A DNA stretch of 20,430 bases from a virus. The translations under genes were made by a program, and so were the position numbers. The stretch lies in the IMG/VR virus record IMGVR_UViG_3300005919_000019, positions 1 to 20,430 of that record; one strand, 5' to 3'. The stretch's first letter is position 1, and every line of letters starts with the position of its first letter. Shown one piece after another: positions 13,537 through 20,430 of the stretch. The notes below the pieces were generated by a model. The model saw only the letters and a list, made by a program, of their open reading frames with translations. It ran no database searches and was not told the DNA's origin.

Positions 13537-13620
13537 GATCAGCGGCTACCTCGGGTTGTCCATCCACTACAAGCTAGTAGCCCTGCTCGCGCCATTCGCA
13601 GCCGCTTTCGGTTCTTCACT

Positions 13621-13794
13621 CTACTCCTTTGCTTCTTCCCTATCGAGATACTCGATGATCGCTTCGACCACTAGGTAGTTGCAGCTCCGATCTCGTTTCT
13701 TGCCTAACGCAATGAGCCGCTTTATCGGCTCTGCTTCGAGCTTCTGCTGAGGGATGTAGATTCTCATCTTGTCTAGCAGTTCTTTCTGTGCCAC
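13621..13794 (-). CDS. Ribbon-helix-helix (CopG/Arc-like) protein
   Basis: A 57-residue protein with a strand (MRIYIPQQ), a first helix (EPIKRLIALGKKRD), and a second helix (NYLVVEAIIEYLDREEA), the usual order of ribbon-helix-helix repressors. The start is GTG 13794 (VAQKELLDK, read as Met), seven bases after GAGGAGG; the frame extends to 13827 but without a site. It lies in the middle of the early operon, followed by the 139-bp structured spacer, where it might bind. That is inference. A second small protein of this type is at 5279-5479. Confidence 0.7.
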   Translation of the reverse strand: MAQKELLDKMRIYIPQQKLEAEPIKRLIALGKKRDRSCNYLVVEAIIEYLDREEAKE

Positions 13795-13816
13795 GGTAAA
13801 ACCTCCTCTCAGGTTT

Positions 13817-14002
13817 TTAGTTCTCAAACAGCGGCGATTTCGGTTCGGCTAGTATCTTCAGCCGGTCTCGGTAGCGCAGAGTGAGGATGCGATTTTCATC
13901 CTCGTCAATGGTGAATTTCTTCTTCGATAGCAGCTCGATCGTGGTTGTCAACTCCCACCATGTCAGGCTATCTCTGTACTCCTGTGCTTCTGATCCAGGC
14001 AC
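13817..14002 (-). CDS. Hypothetical 61-aa protein
   Basis: Starts with GTG 14002, six bases behind AGGAGG, 11 bp after the primase-helicase stop. The sequence MPGSEAQEYRDSLTWWELTTTIELLSKKKFTIDEDENRILTLRYRDRLKIL is mainly helical and charged. No known motif. The only feature of note is its constant position behind the replication gene, so it may be a small accessory factor. Confidence 0.6.
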   Translation of the reverse strand: MPGSEAQEYRDSLTWWELTTTIELLSKKKFTIDEDENRILTLRYRDRLKILAEPKSPLFEN

Positions 14003-14013
14003 GATACCTCCTC

Positions 14014-16131
14014 TTAGAACGGTACTAGGTCCGCGTCATCGGCTATCTTCACCCATGACCCCGATTCCAACTTATCCACAAGCCCAGCAACCCTCATCCT
14101 GTTCAACGTCGTTCGGATCGTTGCCGGTGCCTCATCAAGATCCCCCGCGATTCGCTGCGTCGCTGCGCTCGGTAGGTCACCGAGAAGCTGCAAGATCTTC
14201 TCACGGATCGTCATCATTCCTGCTGCTGCTGCTACCTCCTCTGCTTTGGCTTCAACTATCGTTGTACTCCCATGCTCAAATATGTACTGCATGGCTATTG
14301 GTTGCTCGCAGGGTCCGCCGTTCATCTTCGTGTGTGTCAACACAAGCTTGACAGAGCCATCTTCTGACTCTGCGTTGATTTCCCATATCGACCTCGCTGC
14401 ATTCTCAAAGAACACAGACCCGAAAACCGATCGATGTGATTTGCCCGATTGCCCTTTCGCTGTATGTGCAATGACGAGACTCGATACGTTTAAAGATCGT
14501 AGAGCTCCGAAGAAGTCGAGAGCCGGTTGAGGTGCATTGAGATCACCTCCGCAGGCTGGCCCAAGTGAGTCGACGATCACAAAGTCATACCCACCGGATA
14601 GTATCACAGTGCGTACCTGCTCCGTGTCACTCGCTAACGTTCGGCTGCATCGCCTGTACGCTATCTGCGCGCTCGGTAGCCCTGTGCCCTTGCTCAGACA
14701 CCTGAATCGCCACCTGAGCGTCGCAGGTGTGTCTTCCCAATCCAGGTACAAGGGCTTCGTAGCTACCCTCTCAGGTTGAAAGTCGAGCAGTCGGCCCATC
14801 TTCCCGAGAGCCAGCAGATAAGCGAATGTCTGCGCTGTATAGCTCTTCGTGCTGCCTCGATCGCCAAAGATTACCACCGGCTGCTTGTAGAGTAGGATCG
14901 GGCGTAACACGTAGCTAGGTGGCTCTACTTCGTCTGAGGTCGTAATCACTTGCACCGGCTCGCCTTGCTGCACTACCTTCGTAACCGCGTCGCAGAGTTG
15001 CTCGAGTACTTCAAACCAATCTGTGATGGGTGCGCGCCCCTCAAGTACCTTCTTCCATTCCGATCGCGTTCGCGTCGAGGTAAAATTAAAGATGGCTGAG
15101 TGCAGCTTCTTCGCTTGCCCTGATAGCGTTGAGATGATCGAGAGAAATCCGTTAATCCTCCCGTCGCTGTGCTCTTTCAATCCGCGGACTTGCGCCTCAA
15201 TCCCGATCGCACTCCATAGAATCTGAGCGTTCGTGCCTTGTGCTTCAACGGTAGGTAGTGCGATGGTCTCCCCGGCTAATACCTTCGCTTTCTCGCTGGG
15301 GTACTCCCATGCTTGCTCGACCTTCCTCAGCGCATCCTTCTCGGGGAAAGGAGGATCGCACGATGCCGCTGCTTTGACGATAAGGGTGTCAGCTTGCGCT
15401 CGTGTGATCTTGTCACGCCTCAGCAGACAGGCGTAGCGGAATAAGGTGACGTCTCTGTTGCCTTCGTCTACCCCCGTTAGGATCGCGTCAGGGTCGCGCA
15501 GAGGGTCTATGGGTGTAGTAGCCCCTTTTTGTGGGTTGGCGCTATCACCGCCTCCGTGGATAGCTCTGAGTAGCCAATCAGGGGGGAGGGTGTAGCCAGT
15601 ACTAAGCTCGCTCGATGCTTCCCATTCGTATGTACGCCCGGAGACGTGCCGACTGGGAGGTGCTACAACATAGCCACCATCGAACCGTAGATCTAGCCCT
15701 CTACCTATCCCAACAGCGTTCTTGACACCCTCACGCTTGTCAGGTGGGAGATAGAAATAGTAGTGACGGCCCCCGCCCCCTGTCAGGACCATCGCCGTGT
15801 CAGGCATCGGCCCTTCCGTCTCTTCCATCTGCTCAATCGTCTTAAGCCCTTCGTGTTTCGTGTCAACATCAAGGACTAATAGACCATTCCCTGTCGCTAT
15901 ACCCACATTCGCATCAGGCCATTTCGCCCACCATGCCGCTATCTGTTCAGCGTCGGTCGTTGCGTCCTTGACTCCGTTCTTCGTCCTTGGATGTTTCCCC
16001 GGACTGCCGCACTCGGCATGCCCACAAGTGCATGCACCTGCTTCGTCGATCGAGTGAAGAGGGAAGACTCTCAGATCCTTTCGAGCGTATTCAATCGCTG
16101 TGTCGCATGTTGCGTTGACCGCAGTAGTCAC
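14014..16131 (-). CDS. Primase-polymerase / RepA-like helicase replication protein
   Basis: This 705-residue protein combines priming and helicase activities. Residues 1-190 are an archaeo-eukaryotic-type prim-pol domain: the CTCGHAECGSPGKHP segment (34-48), the catalytic DVD (88-90), the GGRHYYF histidine motif (120-126) and LRFDGGYVVAPPSRH (148-162). Residues about 210-280 fit a primase C-terminal helical domain. Residues about 405-640 are a RepA/RecA-like ATPase with Walker A GDRGSTKS (423-430), LDWED (463-467), Walker B FVIVDS (517-522) and AHTAKG (555-560). A winged helix ends the protein (about 635-700). The start is GTG 16131 behind GAGGGG. It should prime and unwind phage DNA at the origin, perhaps the repeat region at 12.1-12.6 kb. 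The stop is TAA. Confidence 0.88.
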   Translation of the reverse strand: MTTAVNATCDTAIEYARKDLRVFPLHSIDEAGACTCGHAECGSPGKHPRTKNGVKDATTDAEQIAAWWAKWPDANVGIATGNGLLVLDVDTKHEGLKTIEQMEETEGPMPDTAMVLTGGGGRHYYFYLPPDKREGVKNAVGIGRGLDLRFDGGYVVAPPSRHVSGRTYEWEASSELSTGYTLPPDWLLRAIHGGGDSANPQKGATTPIDPLRDPDAILTGVDEGNRDVTLFRYACLLRRDKITRAQADTLIVKAAASCDPPFPEKDALRKVEQAWEYPSEKAKVLAGETIALPTVEAQGTNAQILWSAIGIEAQVRGLKEHSDGRINGFLSIISTLSGQAKKLHSAIFNFTSTRTRSEWKKVLEGRAPITDWFEVLEQLCDAVTKVVQQGEPVQVITTSDEVEPPSYVLRPILLYKQPVVIFGDRGSTKSYTAQTFAYLLALGKMGRLLDFQPERVATKPLYLDWEDTPATLRWRFRCLSKGTGLPSAQIAYRRCSRTLASDTEQVRTVILSGGYDFVIVDSLGPACGGDLNAPQPALDFFGALRSLNVSSLVIAHTAKGQSGKSHRSVFGSVFFENAARSIWEINAESEDGSVKLVLTHTKMNGGPCEQPIAMQYIFEHGSTTIVEAKAEEVAAAAGMMTIREKILQLLGDLPSAATQRIAGDLDEAPATIRTTLNRMRVAGLVDKLESGSWVKIADDADLVPF

Positions 16132-16147
16132 GTTGAGCCCCTCGTGT

Positions 16148-16324
16148 TCAGTCTTCCTTCAGTGCGTTCTCAGCTTCTAGTGTGGAAATCCGCTCTCCTT
16201 GTGTTTTAATCGTGATTGCCGCAGCAGCTACCTCTGATTCAGCTAGCTCGGGCAGATTGCCGGTCTCGCCGCTTGGCAATGCTTTGGCGTAGCGTATCAA
16301 CTCCATTAGCGCGTCAGTCTTCAT
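16148..16324 (-). CDS. Hypothetical 58-aa helical protein
   Basis: A short gene that starts at ATG 16324, overlapping the upstream stop as ATGA (16321-16324), and ends TGA at 16148, 16 bp before the primase-helicase start. The sequence is helical throughout, with MELIRYAKALPSGETG, an Ala/Glu stretch, and a possible C-terminal coiled coil (TIKTQGERISTLEAENALKED). No function can be assigned. Coupled translation and lack of any other feature in this gap support it as real. Confidence 0.65.
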   Translation of the reverse strand: MKTDALMELIRYAKALPSGETGNLPELAESEVAAAAITIKTQGERISTLEAENALKED

Positions 16325-16713
16325 AGCTCACCGACCACGCGAGAGATCCCCAGCCGCCCCATCGCTGCATCCGCTCGGTCCTTCGGGAGCGACACGAAAA
16401 TCTTCTTGCTCACTACCTCTTGCGCGAAAAACGTTGCCTGGTTGAAGGCGACTTCTTTTGTCGGATCCTCTCCAAGATCGCACACGTACACCTCTCCGAC
16501 GCCGTTCCAACCCGCTCGCATGAAGTATTTCTTGATGTGCGATTTCGTCGCGAGGAGGTACTGCTGCAGTGATCCATCATGGCAGTCTTTGATGAGCGCC
16601 GTCATGGGTAGACCGCTCGGGAAGCGAACCTCTGTCTCCCCCCGGATGATTACGTGATCTTTGTAATCCCCGCGTATCCCTCCCTCCGTCACTTTCTTGC
16701 GTTGGTATCTCAT
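16321..16713 (-). CDS. Hypothetical 130-aa protein
   Basis: Unknown function. The N-terminus is basic (MRYQRKKVTEGG), the middle is mixed alpha/beta with VIIRGETEVRFPSG, GVGEVYVCDLGEDP, and the C-terminus carries SKKIFVSLPKDRADAAMGRLGISRVVGEL. The ATG at 16713 has GGAGGG eight bases upstream. A hairpin separates it from the RecT gene. Position between RecT and the primase suggests a role in DNA replication or recombination, such as binding single-stranded DNA, but there is no motif to support this. Confidence 0.65.
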   Translation of the reverse strand: MRYQRKKVTEGGIRGDYKDHVIIRGETEVRFPSGLPMTALIKDCHDGSLQQYLLATKSHIKKYFMRAGWNGVGEVYVCDLGEDPTKEVAFNQATFFAQEVVSKKIFVSLPKDRADAAMGRLGISRVVGEL

Positions 16714-16735
16714 GCTGTAAACCCTCCTATGGGGG

Positions 16736-16764
16736 AAGAGGGGTAGGACAACCCCACCCCTCTT
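16736..16764 (-). other. Intergenic hairpin after the RecT-like gene
   Basis: On the minus strand AAGAGGGGT (16756-16764) pairs perfectly with ACCCCTCTT (16736-16744) around an 11-base loop. It is followed by CCCCCATAGG rather than a T-tract, so it is not a standard terminator. It could stall or process the transcript, or lower expression of the genes downstream of the RecT homologue. Confidence 0.5.
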
Positions 16765-16770
16765 GTGCGA

Positions 16771-17667
16771 CTACGCTTCAGTGGGCTCTAAGGGGCTCTC
16801 GTTTCCCTCCGCACCATCTGAAGGCGTCGCTGGCTGCGTTCCTTTTATCGGATGAGCGCCGTCCTTCACCGGTTCGCCATCGATGTCGATGAAATTCTTC
16901 AGGCCCATCTTCTCGTCTTCGTTCTTGACAGTACGCGCGATGCTCTGACGGTCCTCTTCACTGAGAGGCATGATCGCGATAGCGGCTCGGACGACACCCT
17001 TCACTAGCATGTCTTCGGTGTAATTCCGATACGCGGGAGAGAGAGGTGCTTTGCTTCCTAGCCTGAGCTTCTCAAGCTCCTCAGCCCACTTGAACTTGAA
17101 GGATCGCACACCGCCTACTGTCCAGGTGACATACGCGCCAATAAGAGAGCCAGCAAGCGCGCCGTCTTTCCCGTTTGATCCCCCGGTAGCTATCCAACAC
17201 TTGCGGTCAGGTGTTGGCCGTGCTGGGGTGTGTTTCAAGATTGGGCTATCGCCCAACTGGTACTCGAAAATGTCTTGCTCGTAGACCGCTGCCGGCATGA
17301 TCGATTCAACACGCCCTGAACGATAAACGAGCTGTACGAGTCCCTTCCAGCCAGCGATGAATACAGCTTCCATCACCTTCTGCTTGTGATCGAAGAATGG
17401 GACGATCCACGCCATCCCGAGCGTCCCTGAAGGATCAAGGGCTAGCTCTGCCGAGGCGGTAAGCGCGAGAATCATCGACTGCTTCGTACACTGCAGCAGC
17501 TTCGGCTCTTTCGATGTAGCTAGACACGCAAGCTTGAGTAGTCGCCCTGCGTCTAGCTGGTTTGGGAGGATGTTGTCGAGCCCTTCTTGTAGCGCAACGG
17601 CCAGTGACTTCATCCCTGCCTGCGACCCAACTACGGGTAGCTGGTCGCTCTTAGTTGCTTGCACCAT
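16771..17667 (-). CDS. recT: RecT-family single-strand annealing protein
   Basis: A 298-residue recombinase that coats single-stranded DNA and anneals complementary strands. Family features are visible in order: LLKLACLATSKEPKLLQCTKQSMI (about 44-67), LALDPSGTLGMAWIVPF (about 75-91), FIAGWKGLVQLVYRSG (about 103-118), and a C-terminal WAEELEKL plus AYRNYTEDMLVKGVVRAAI segment. The last 50 residues are Pro/Gly-rich and probably disordered. The ATG at 17667 overlaps the ATPase stop by 17 bp and has GAGGAG about 10 bases upstream. Together with the nuclease and ATPase upstream it forms a recombination module. The stop is TAG. Confidence 0.9.
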   Translation of the reverse strand: MVQATKSDQLPVVGSQAGMKSLAVALQEGLDNILPNQLDAGRLLKLACLATSKEPKLLQCTKQSMILALTASAELALDPSGTLGMAWIVPFFDHKQKVMEAVFIAGWKGLVQLVYRSGRVESIMPAAVYEQDIFEYQLGDSPILKHTPARPTPDRKCWIATGGSNGKDGALAGSLIGAYVTWTVGGVRSFKFKWAEELEKLRLGSKAPLSPAYRNYTEDMLVKGVVRAAIAIMPLSEEDRQSIARTVKNEDEKMGLKNFIDIDGEPVKDGAHPIKGTQPATPSDGAEGNESPLEPTEA

Positions 17668-19003
17668 CGGCTACCATCTCCTCAAGGTTGATCCCCACGC
17701 CGTCACGCATGAAGACGGCGATCCCTTCTGCCTTCGCTTCTTCCTCAGTGTCGATGACACGCTCGAAGAAGACGTAAACGCCGTGCTTCTTGGCTACCTT
17801 GTCGAGCTTCCCACGGTGAACCCTGTCGTACAGGGAGCCTTGGTTGACCAGGATAATCGGTACGTCTGGATTCTGCGCAATCGAGATAGCGATGTCTGCG
17901 TCCATCTGTTCGACCTGGCTCGCTTGCTCCAGTGGTTTGTTCTTCAAGCGCACGACACCGTCTTCCCAGGATAAGCCTCCAGGGATCTTGGCCTCTGCTA
18001 GCAGCTTCTTCTTCTCATCGTCGATCTCGCGTAGCTGGCCCGTGAGCCCCGTGCTTTCATCTTTGTATGCCGTGTACTCAGCCGCTGCCTTAACCCGGTC
18101 AGCGTTCGACCGGATCTGGTTGTTGACCTCTTCGGCCCCTGCGATCTGGATGTTGATAGGACCGAGGTCGAAGTCCTTCAGCTTGGCTACTGATACTTGC
18201 ATGGCTTTGTACTTCTTGTCTGCTGCTGCGTACTCATTCTTCGATGAAACCCAACGCGCCTGCGCGTCTTCAGCCTGAGACTGCAAGCTATCACGGTATT
18301 TCTTGGTGTCCTCAAGCTCGAGGCGTTTGTCCTCAAGCTCACGTCGAGAGGCTCGGTTCTCAGCGTTGCCCGCGTTCTGCTTATTCAGCTCAGCCATGAG
18401 ATCGGTCACGGACACCATCAACGTCGGGGCGTCCGGATAGCTCGGCATTGCATCAACCCGATTCTTGAGAGCGTCAGTCGCGTGGTTGACTTGCGTGCGC
18501 CGTGTATAGATCTCTTCACGGTTTGCGTCAAGCGCGGTGAAGTCCAGCCCTGCGCACCGCTGCAAGAGAGCTATCCGATCCGCGTTGGCCATCCCTATCA
18601 GAGGCTTCAAGACCATGCTGTGCGCGCCGATGAGCTTGTCCATCAGCTCCTTCGGTCGAGGTAGTGCGCTGCCGGCCGCTACGCCTTCAAGGGGTGTAAC
18701 TATGAATTCTTCCTTGAGGCTACCGTCCTCCTGTAGTACCCCTGTTCGCGCTAGACCTAACCCCAGTTCGTTCAACTTCATACTTAGCGCGTAGCCTGGA
18801 GCCCCTTCATGAACCGGCTCTGAAGGCGTGAGCTTCTTCCCTCCGAAGAGGTTCGATACAGCGTTAAGACCGCTTGACTTTCCAGCCTCGTTCGGCCCTC
18901 CAATTTCGGTACATCCTGGCACGAGGATTACGTGAAGGTGTTTGATCCTCTTGTAGTTCTCGACCAGGAGATCTATCGTGCCGCCCTGCTTCTTCGTTGC
19001 CAT
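17651..19003 (-). CDS. Rad50/SbcC-like coiled-coil ATPase
   Basis: A 450-residue P-loop ATPase. The Walker A is GPNEAGKSS (36-44), typical of RecF/SMC/Rad50 proteins. Residues about 200-345 are heptad-rich coiled coil (RRELEDKRLELEDTKKYRD and similar). The C-terminal ATPase half has a signature-like ASQVEQMDADIAIS (361-374), then PIILVNQGSLYD (382-393) in the Walker B position and VYVFFERV. The Walker B site lacks the usual Asp-Glu pair, as I recall also being degenerate in relatives found in phages. It is far shorter than Rad50 or SbcC, and no Mre11/SbcD-type phosphoesterase is present; the adjacent PD-(D/E)XK nuclease may be its partner. ATG 19003 has GGAGC upstream, 27 bp after the nuclease stop. 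Confidence 0.8.
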   Translation of the reverse strand: MATKKQGGTIDLLVENYKRIKHLHVILVPGCTEIGGPNEAGKSSGLNAVSNLFGGKKLTPSEPVHEGAPGYALSMKLNELGLGLARTGVLQEDGSLKEEFIVTPLEGVAAGSALPRPKELMDKLIGAHSMVLKPLIGMANADRIALLQRCAGLDFTALDANREEIYTRRTQVNHATDALKNRVDAMPSYPDAPTLMVSVTDLMAELNKQNAGNAENRASRRELEDKRLELEDTKKYRDSLQSQAEDAQARWVSSKNEYAAADKKYKAMQVSVAKLKDFDLGPINIQIAGAEEVNNQIRSNADRVKAAAEYTAYKDESTGLTGQLREIDDEKKKLLAEAKIPGGLSWEDGVVRLKNKPLEQASQVEQMDADIAISIAQNPDVPIILVNQGSLYDRVHRGKLDKVAKKHGVYVFFERVIDTEEEAKAEGIAVFMRDGVGINLEEMVADGASN

Positions 19004-19030
19004 GCTTGCTCCTCTCTTTCCAGGCTCAGC

Positions 19031-20323
19031 CTAGATGTCGATCGCTGGCTGCTGCCGTGGATCTTTGACCATGCCGAAGCGTTGATAGCCCGGCTTGTAG
19101 ATGACGGCGTTTACTTCCTCAAGGTCTGCGATGAGGCTGTCTACCGCAGGCTGCTTCTCTCCTCGGTCGGTCCGGTCCTTGATTGCCTTCTTCAGTGTCG
19201 AAGATGAGATCTCGAGCAGCTTCTTGAGGTCGGTTTCGCTGCCTCCGAGGTGGTGAACCATATCGGGCCAGCCGTTGAGTACGTCGATGACTGTCTTCCC
19301 CGTCACGTTGATCAGGCCGATGGCCTTCCCTTCACCGTCTGGGATAGGACCGTTCGCCTCTACCTCCTGCTTGAGGTTCGCTTTGAAGATCTTGATGTGA
19401 GATTCCAAGACCGAGCATTGAGCGTAGGCTTTCGATAGCCGTTGCTCGATGGCTCTACGCTTCGAATCGTCAAGAGCGAGGCCGCTTCGTCCCTTCGTAG
19501 GAGGTGGATAGCTGTCAAATACCTTGATTGCCACGCCCATATACTTCTCACGACCCGGACATCCGATCGCGTTGCGACACCATTTGCATGGCGTACCCGG
19601 AGCGAACGTCTTGCCGTCCCATGAGCGGATCTTGTATTGAAGCGTACTCCACCATTGGTCGATCTCTTCGCGGGTATAGGTCGCAGTGATGTAGTACCGC
19701 TCAGAGAGCCATCCAATGTGCAGCTTGACTAGGCTCCTGTCCGGATGCTCCTCAAGGGCATGCTTTGCGTAGCACTTGAGTTGGTGGACAGAGCCTGACT
19801 TCTCCATGAGGGATTGGATCTCCTCACCGTCTTCGTCTTCCGTGTCGACAAGCTCGAAGTCGGGGAGACCTGATTTCCAGTCGACGATTCCGATGGATAC
19901 ACCGTCAAGCAGTAAGCCTACCACGTCGGTATATCCTGACAGCGTGAGGATTGGGCCTTCGCCTCCTTCTTCGTCACTCCACCTGCTGTACTTCTCGACC
20001 TCGACTGTCTCAAGATCGAACTCACCTCGGATCTCTTGCCACATCTGAGCTGCATAGATCCCTTTGATCGTGATGTCCTTCAGCTTGTCGAGCACGTCAT
20101 GATCCAGCGCGTACCCGGTAGCGTCGGGACAGTTGCTCAGATTCTCTCGCACGATCTGACCTGCAAGAGCATGGATGGCTTGCCCTTCACGTGCGGGCGC
20201 GCCTGATGGTTGAACGATGATCACCTTGTCAGTCAGCGGATAGGCCGACCCTGCGCAGTCGTTGATTCTAGGGGCTGAACTTGGCCATACTCTCAGTACA
20301 TCACGTTCTTTTGTCGTTTGCAT
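19031..20323 (-). CDS. Cas4/RecB-like PD-(D/E)XK nuclease
   Basis: A 430-residue nuclease of the type found with phage RecT homologues (DUF2800-like). Catalytic elements in order: His51 in GQAIHAL, Asp133 in GYTDVV, Asp148 and Lys150 in IVDWKSG, and Gln181/Tyr185 in HQLKCYAKHAL. Cys23 near the N-terminus plus Cys246, Cys249 and Cys255 (CKWCRNAIGCP) would form a Cas4/AddB-type iron-sulphur cluster. The C-terminal 170 residues are helical and charged. It probably resects double-stranded ends to feed the RecT homologue. The ATG at 20323 has GGAGG six bases upstream and overlaps the preceding gene by 23 bp. The stop is TAG. Confidence 0.85.
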   Translation of the reverse strand: MQTTKERDVLRVWPSSAPRINDCAGSAYPLTDKVIIVQPSGAPAREGQAIHALAGQIVRENLSNCPDATGYALDHDVLDKLKDITIKGIYAAQMWQEIRGEFDLETVEVEKYSRWSDEEGGEGPILTLSGYTDVVGLLLDGVSIGIVDWKSGLPDFELVDTEDEDGEEIQSLMEKSGSVHQLKCYAKHALEEHPDRSLVKLHIGWLSERYYITATYTREEIDQWWSTLQYKIRSWDGKTFAPGTPCKWCRNAIGCPGREKYMGVAIKVFDSYPPPTKGRSGLALDDSKRRAIEQRLSKAYAQCSVLESHIKIFKANLKQEVEANGPIPDGEGKAIGLINVTGKTVIDVLNGWPDMVHHLGGSETDLKKLLEISSSTLKKAIKDRTDRGEKQPAVDSLIADLEEVNAVIYKPGYQRFGMVKDPRQQPAIDI

Positions 20324-20430
20324 CAGATGCCTCCAAATATCCAGCTTCTTCGAGATCTCCCTCTATTAAGCGGTTGAAGTTCTTCCTCTGTTCGTCCCTG
20401 GCAGCGTCCCTGGCAGCGGCCCAGGCAGCG
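20301..20430 (-). CDS. C-terminus of an Ala/Arg/Trp repeat protein (5' end beyond window)
   Basis: The frame open at the right edge reads AAWAAARDAARDEQRKNF, then NRLIEGDLEEAGYLEA, and ends with TGA at 20301, inside the nuclease gene in another frame. Low-complexity AW-AAARDAA repeats ending in a short hydrophilic tail occur at the C-termini of various phage and bacterial proteins and probably form a long amphipathic helix. Only 42 codons are visible, so the main domain is unknown. The 23-bp overlap with the nuclease gene places it in the same operon. Confidence 0.65.
   Translation of the reverse strand, partial: AAWAAARDAARDEQRKNFNRLIEGDLEEAGYLEASDANDKRT

Noticed and set aside
13541-13606. 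Possible tRNA on the minus strand: 7-bp AGCGGCT/AGCCGCT ends, 66 nt apart, with an inner CTAC/GTAG stem
   Set aside because: There is no T-arm before the 3' end (GAGGT does not pair at the right distance), the inner loop has 6 rather than 7 bases and there is no GTTCNA-type motif.
3062-20323. Genome-wide TGA-to-tryptophan recoding, suggested by the HNH gene
   Set aside because: At least ten other genes end cleanly at TGA, several as ATGA overlaps after a complete family C-terminus (for example the MuF NCNC end), and Trp is written TGG throughout.
1-20430. CRISPR array, insertion sequence or integrase
   Set aside because: No regularly spaced identical repeats with unique spacers, no transposase or recombinase motif and no terminal inverted repeats were seen; the only direct repeats are those listed.

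Overview
The window is a piece of a tailed double-stranded DNA phage (Caudoviricetes) with an HK97-type head. It could be a free phage, a prophage or a metagenomic contig; no integrase, tRNA, rRNA or host housekeeping gene is visible. Every supportable gene lies on the minus strand, so transcription runs from right to left. Genes are tightly packed, often with ATGA or TAATG stop/start overlaps, and most starts have a strong GGAGG-type ribosome binding site. TGA, TAA and TAG are all used as stops, so the standard bacterial code applies. The host cannot be named from this sequence.

In transcription order, the right part (20430 to about 12600) is the early replication and recombination module. 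It holds the tail end of an Ala/Arg-rich protein, a Cas4/RecB-like PD-(D/E)XK nuclease, a Rad50/SbcC-like coiled-coil ATPase, a RecT-type annealing protein, two unknown proteins, a large primase-polymerase/helicase, and a run of small proteins including a ribbon-helix-helix protein, a CxxC protein and a MazG-like pyrophosphohydrolase. The nuclease, ATPase and RecT homologue probably act together in end resection and single-strand annealing.

From about 12600 to 12080 there is a repeat-rich stretch without a convincing gene, a candidate origin or control region. The middle (12080 to 8145) encodes about a dozen small proteins, mostly unknown. Among them are four with paired-cysteine (zinc-ribbon-like) motifs and two consecutive single-pass membrane proteins. 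A 37-bp direct repeat brackets one of these genes.

The left part (8161 to 1) is the packaging and head module: small terminase, large terminase, a terminator plus a near-consensus promoter, a 70-aa unknown protein, an HNH endonuclease gene interrupted by one in-frame TGA, a small ribbon-helix-helix protein, a second terminator-promoter pair, then a portal-MuF fusion, the prohead protease, the major capsid protein, and an exported-looking protein with four 43-residue repeats that runs off the left edge.

The items most worth a second look are the HNH gene with TGA exactly where the family has tryptophan, the fused portal-MuF protein, the two compact terminator-promoter junctions, the recurring palindrome CTCTATAGAG, the duplicated 37-bp element and the repeat cluster at 12.2-12.55 kb.
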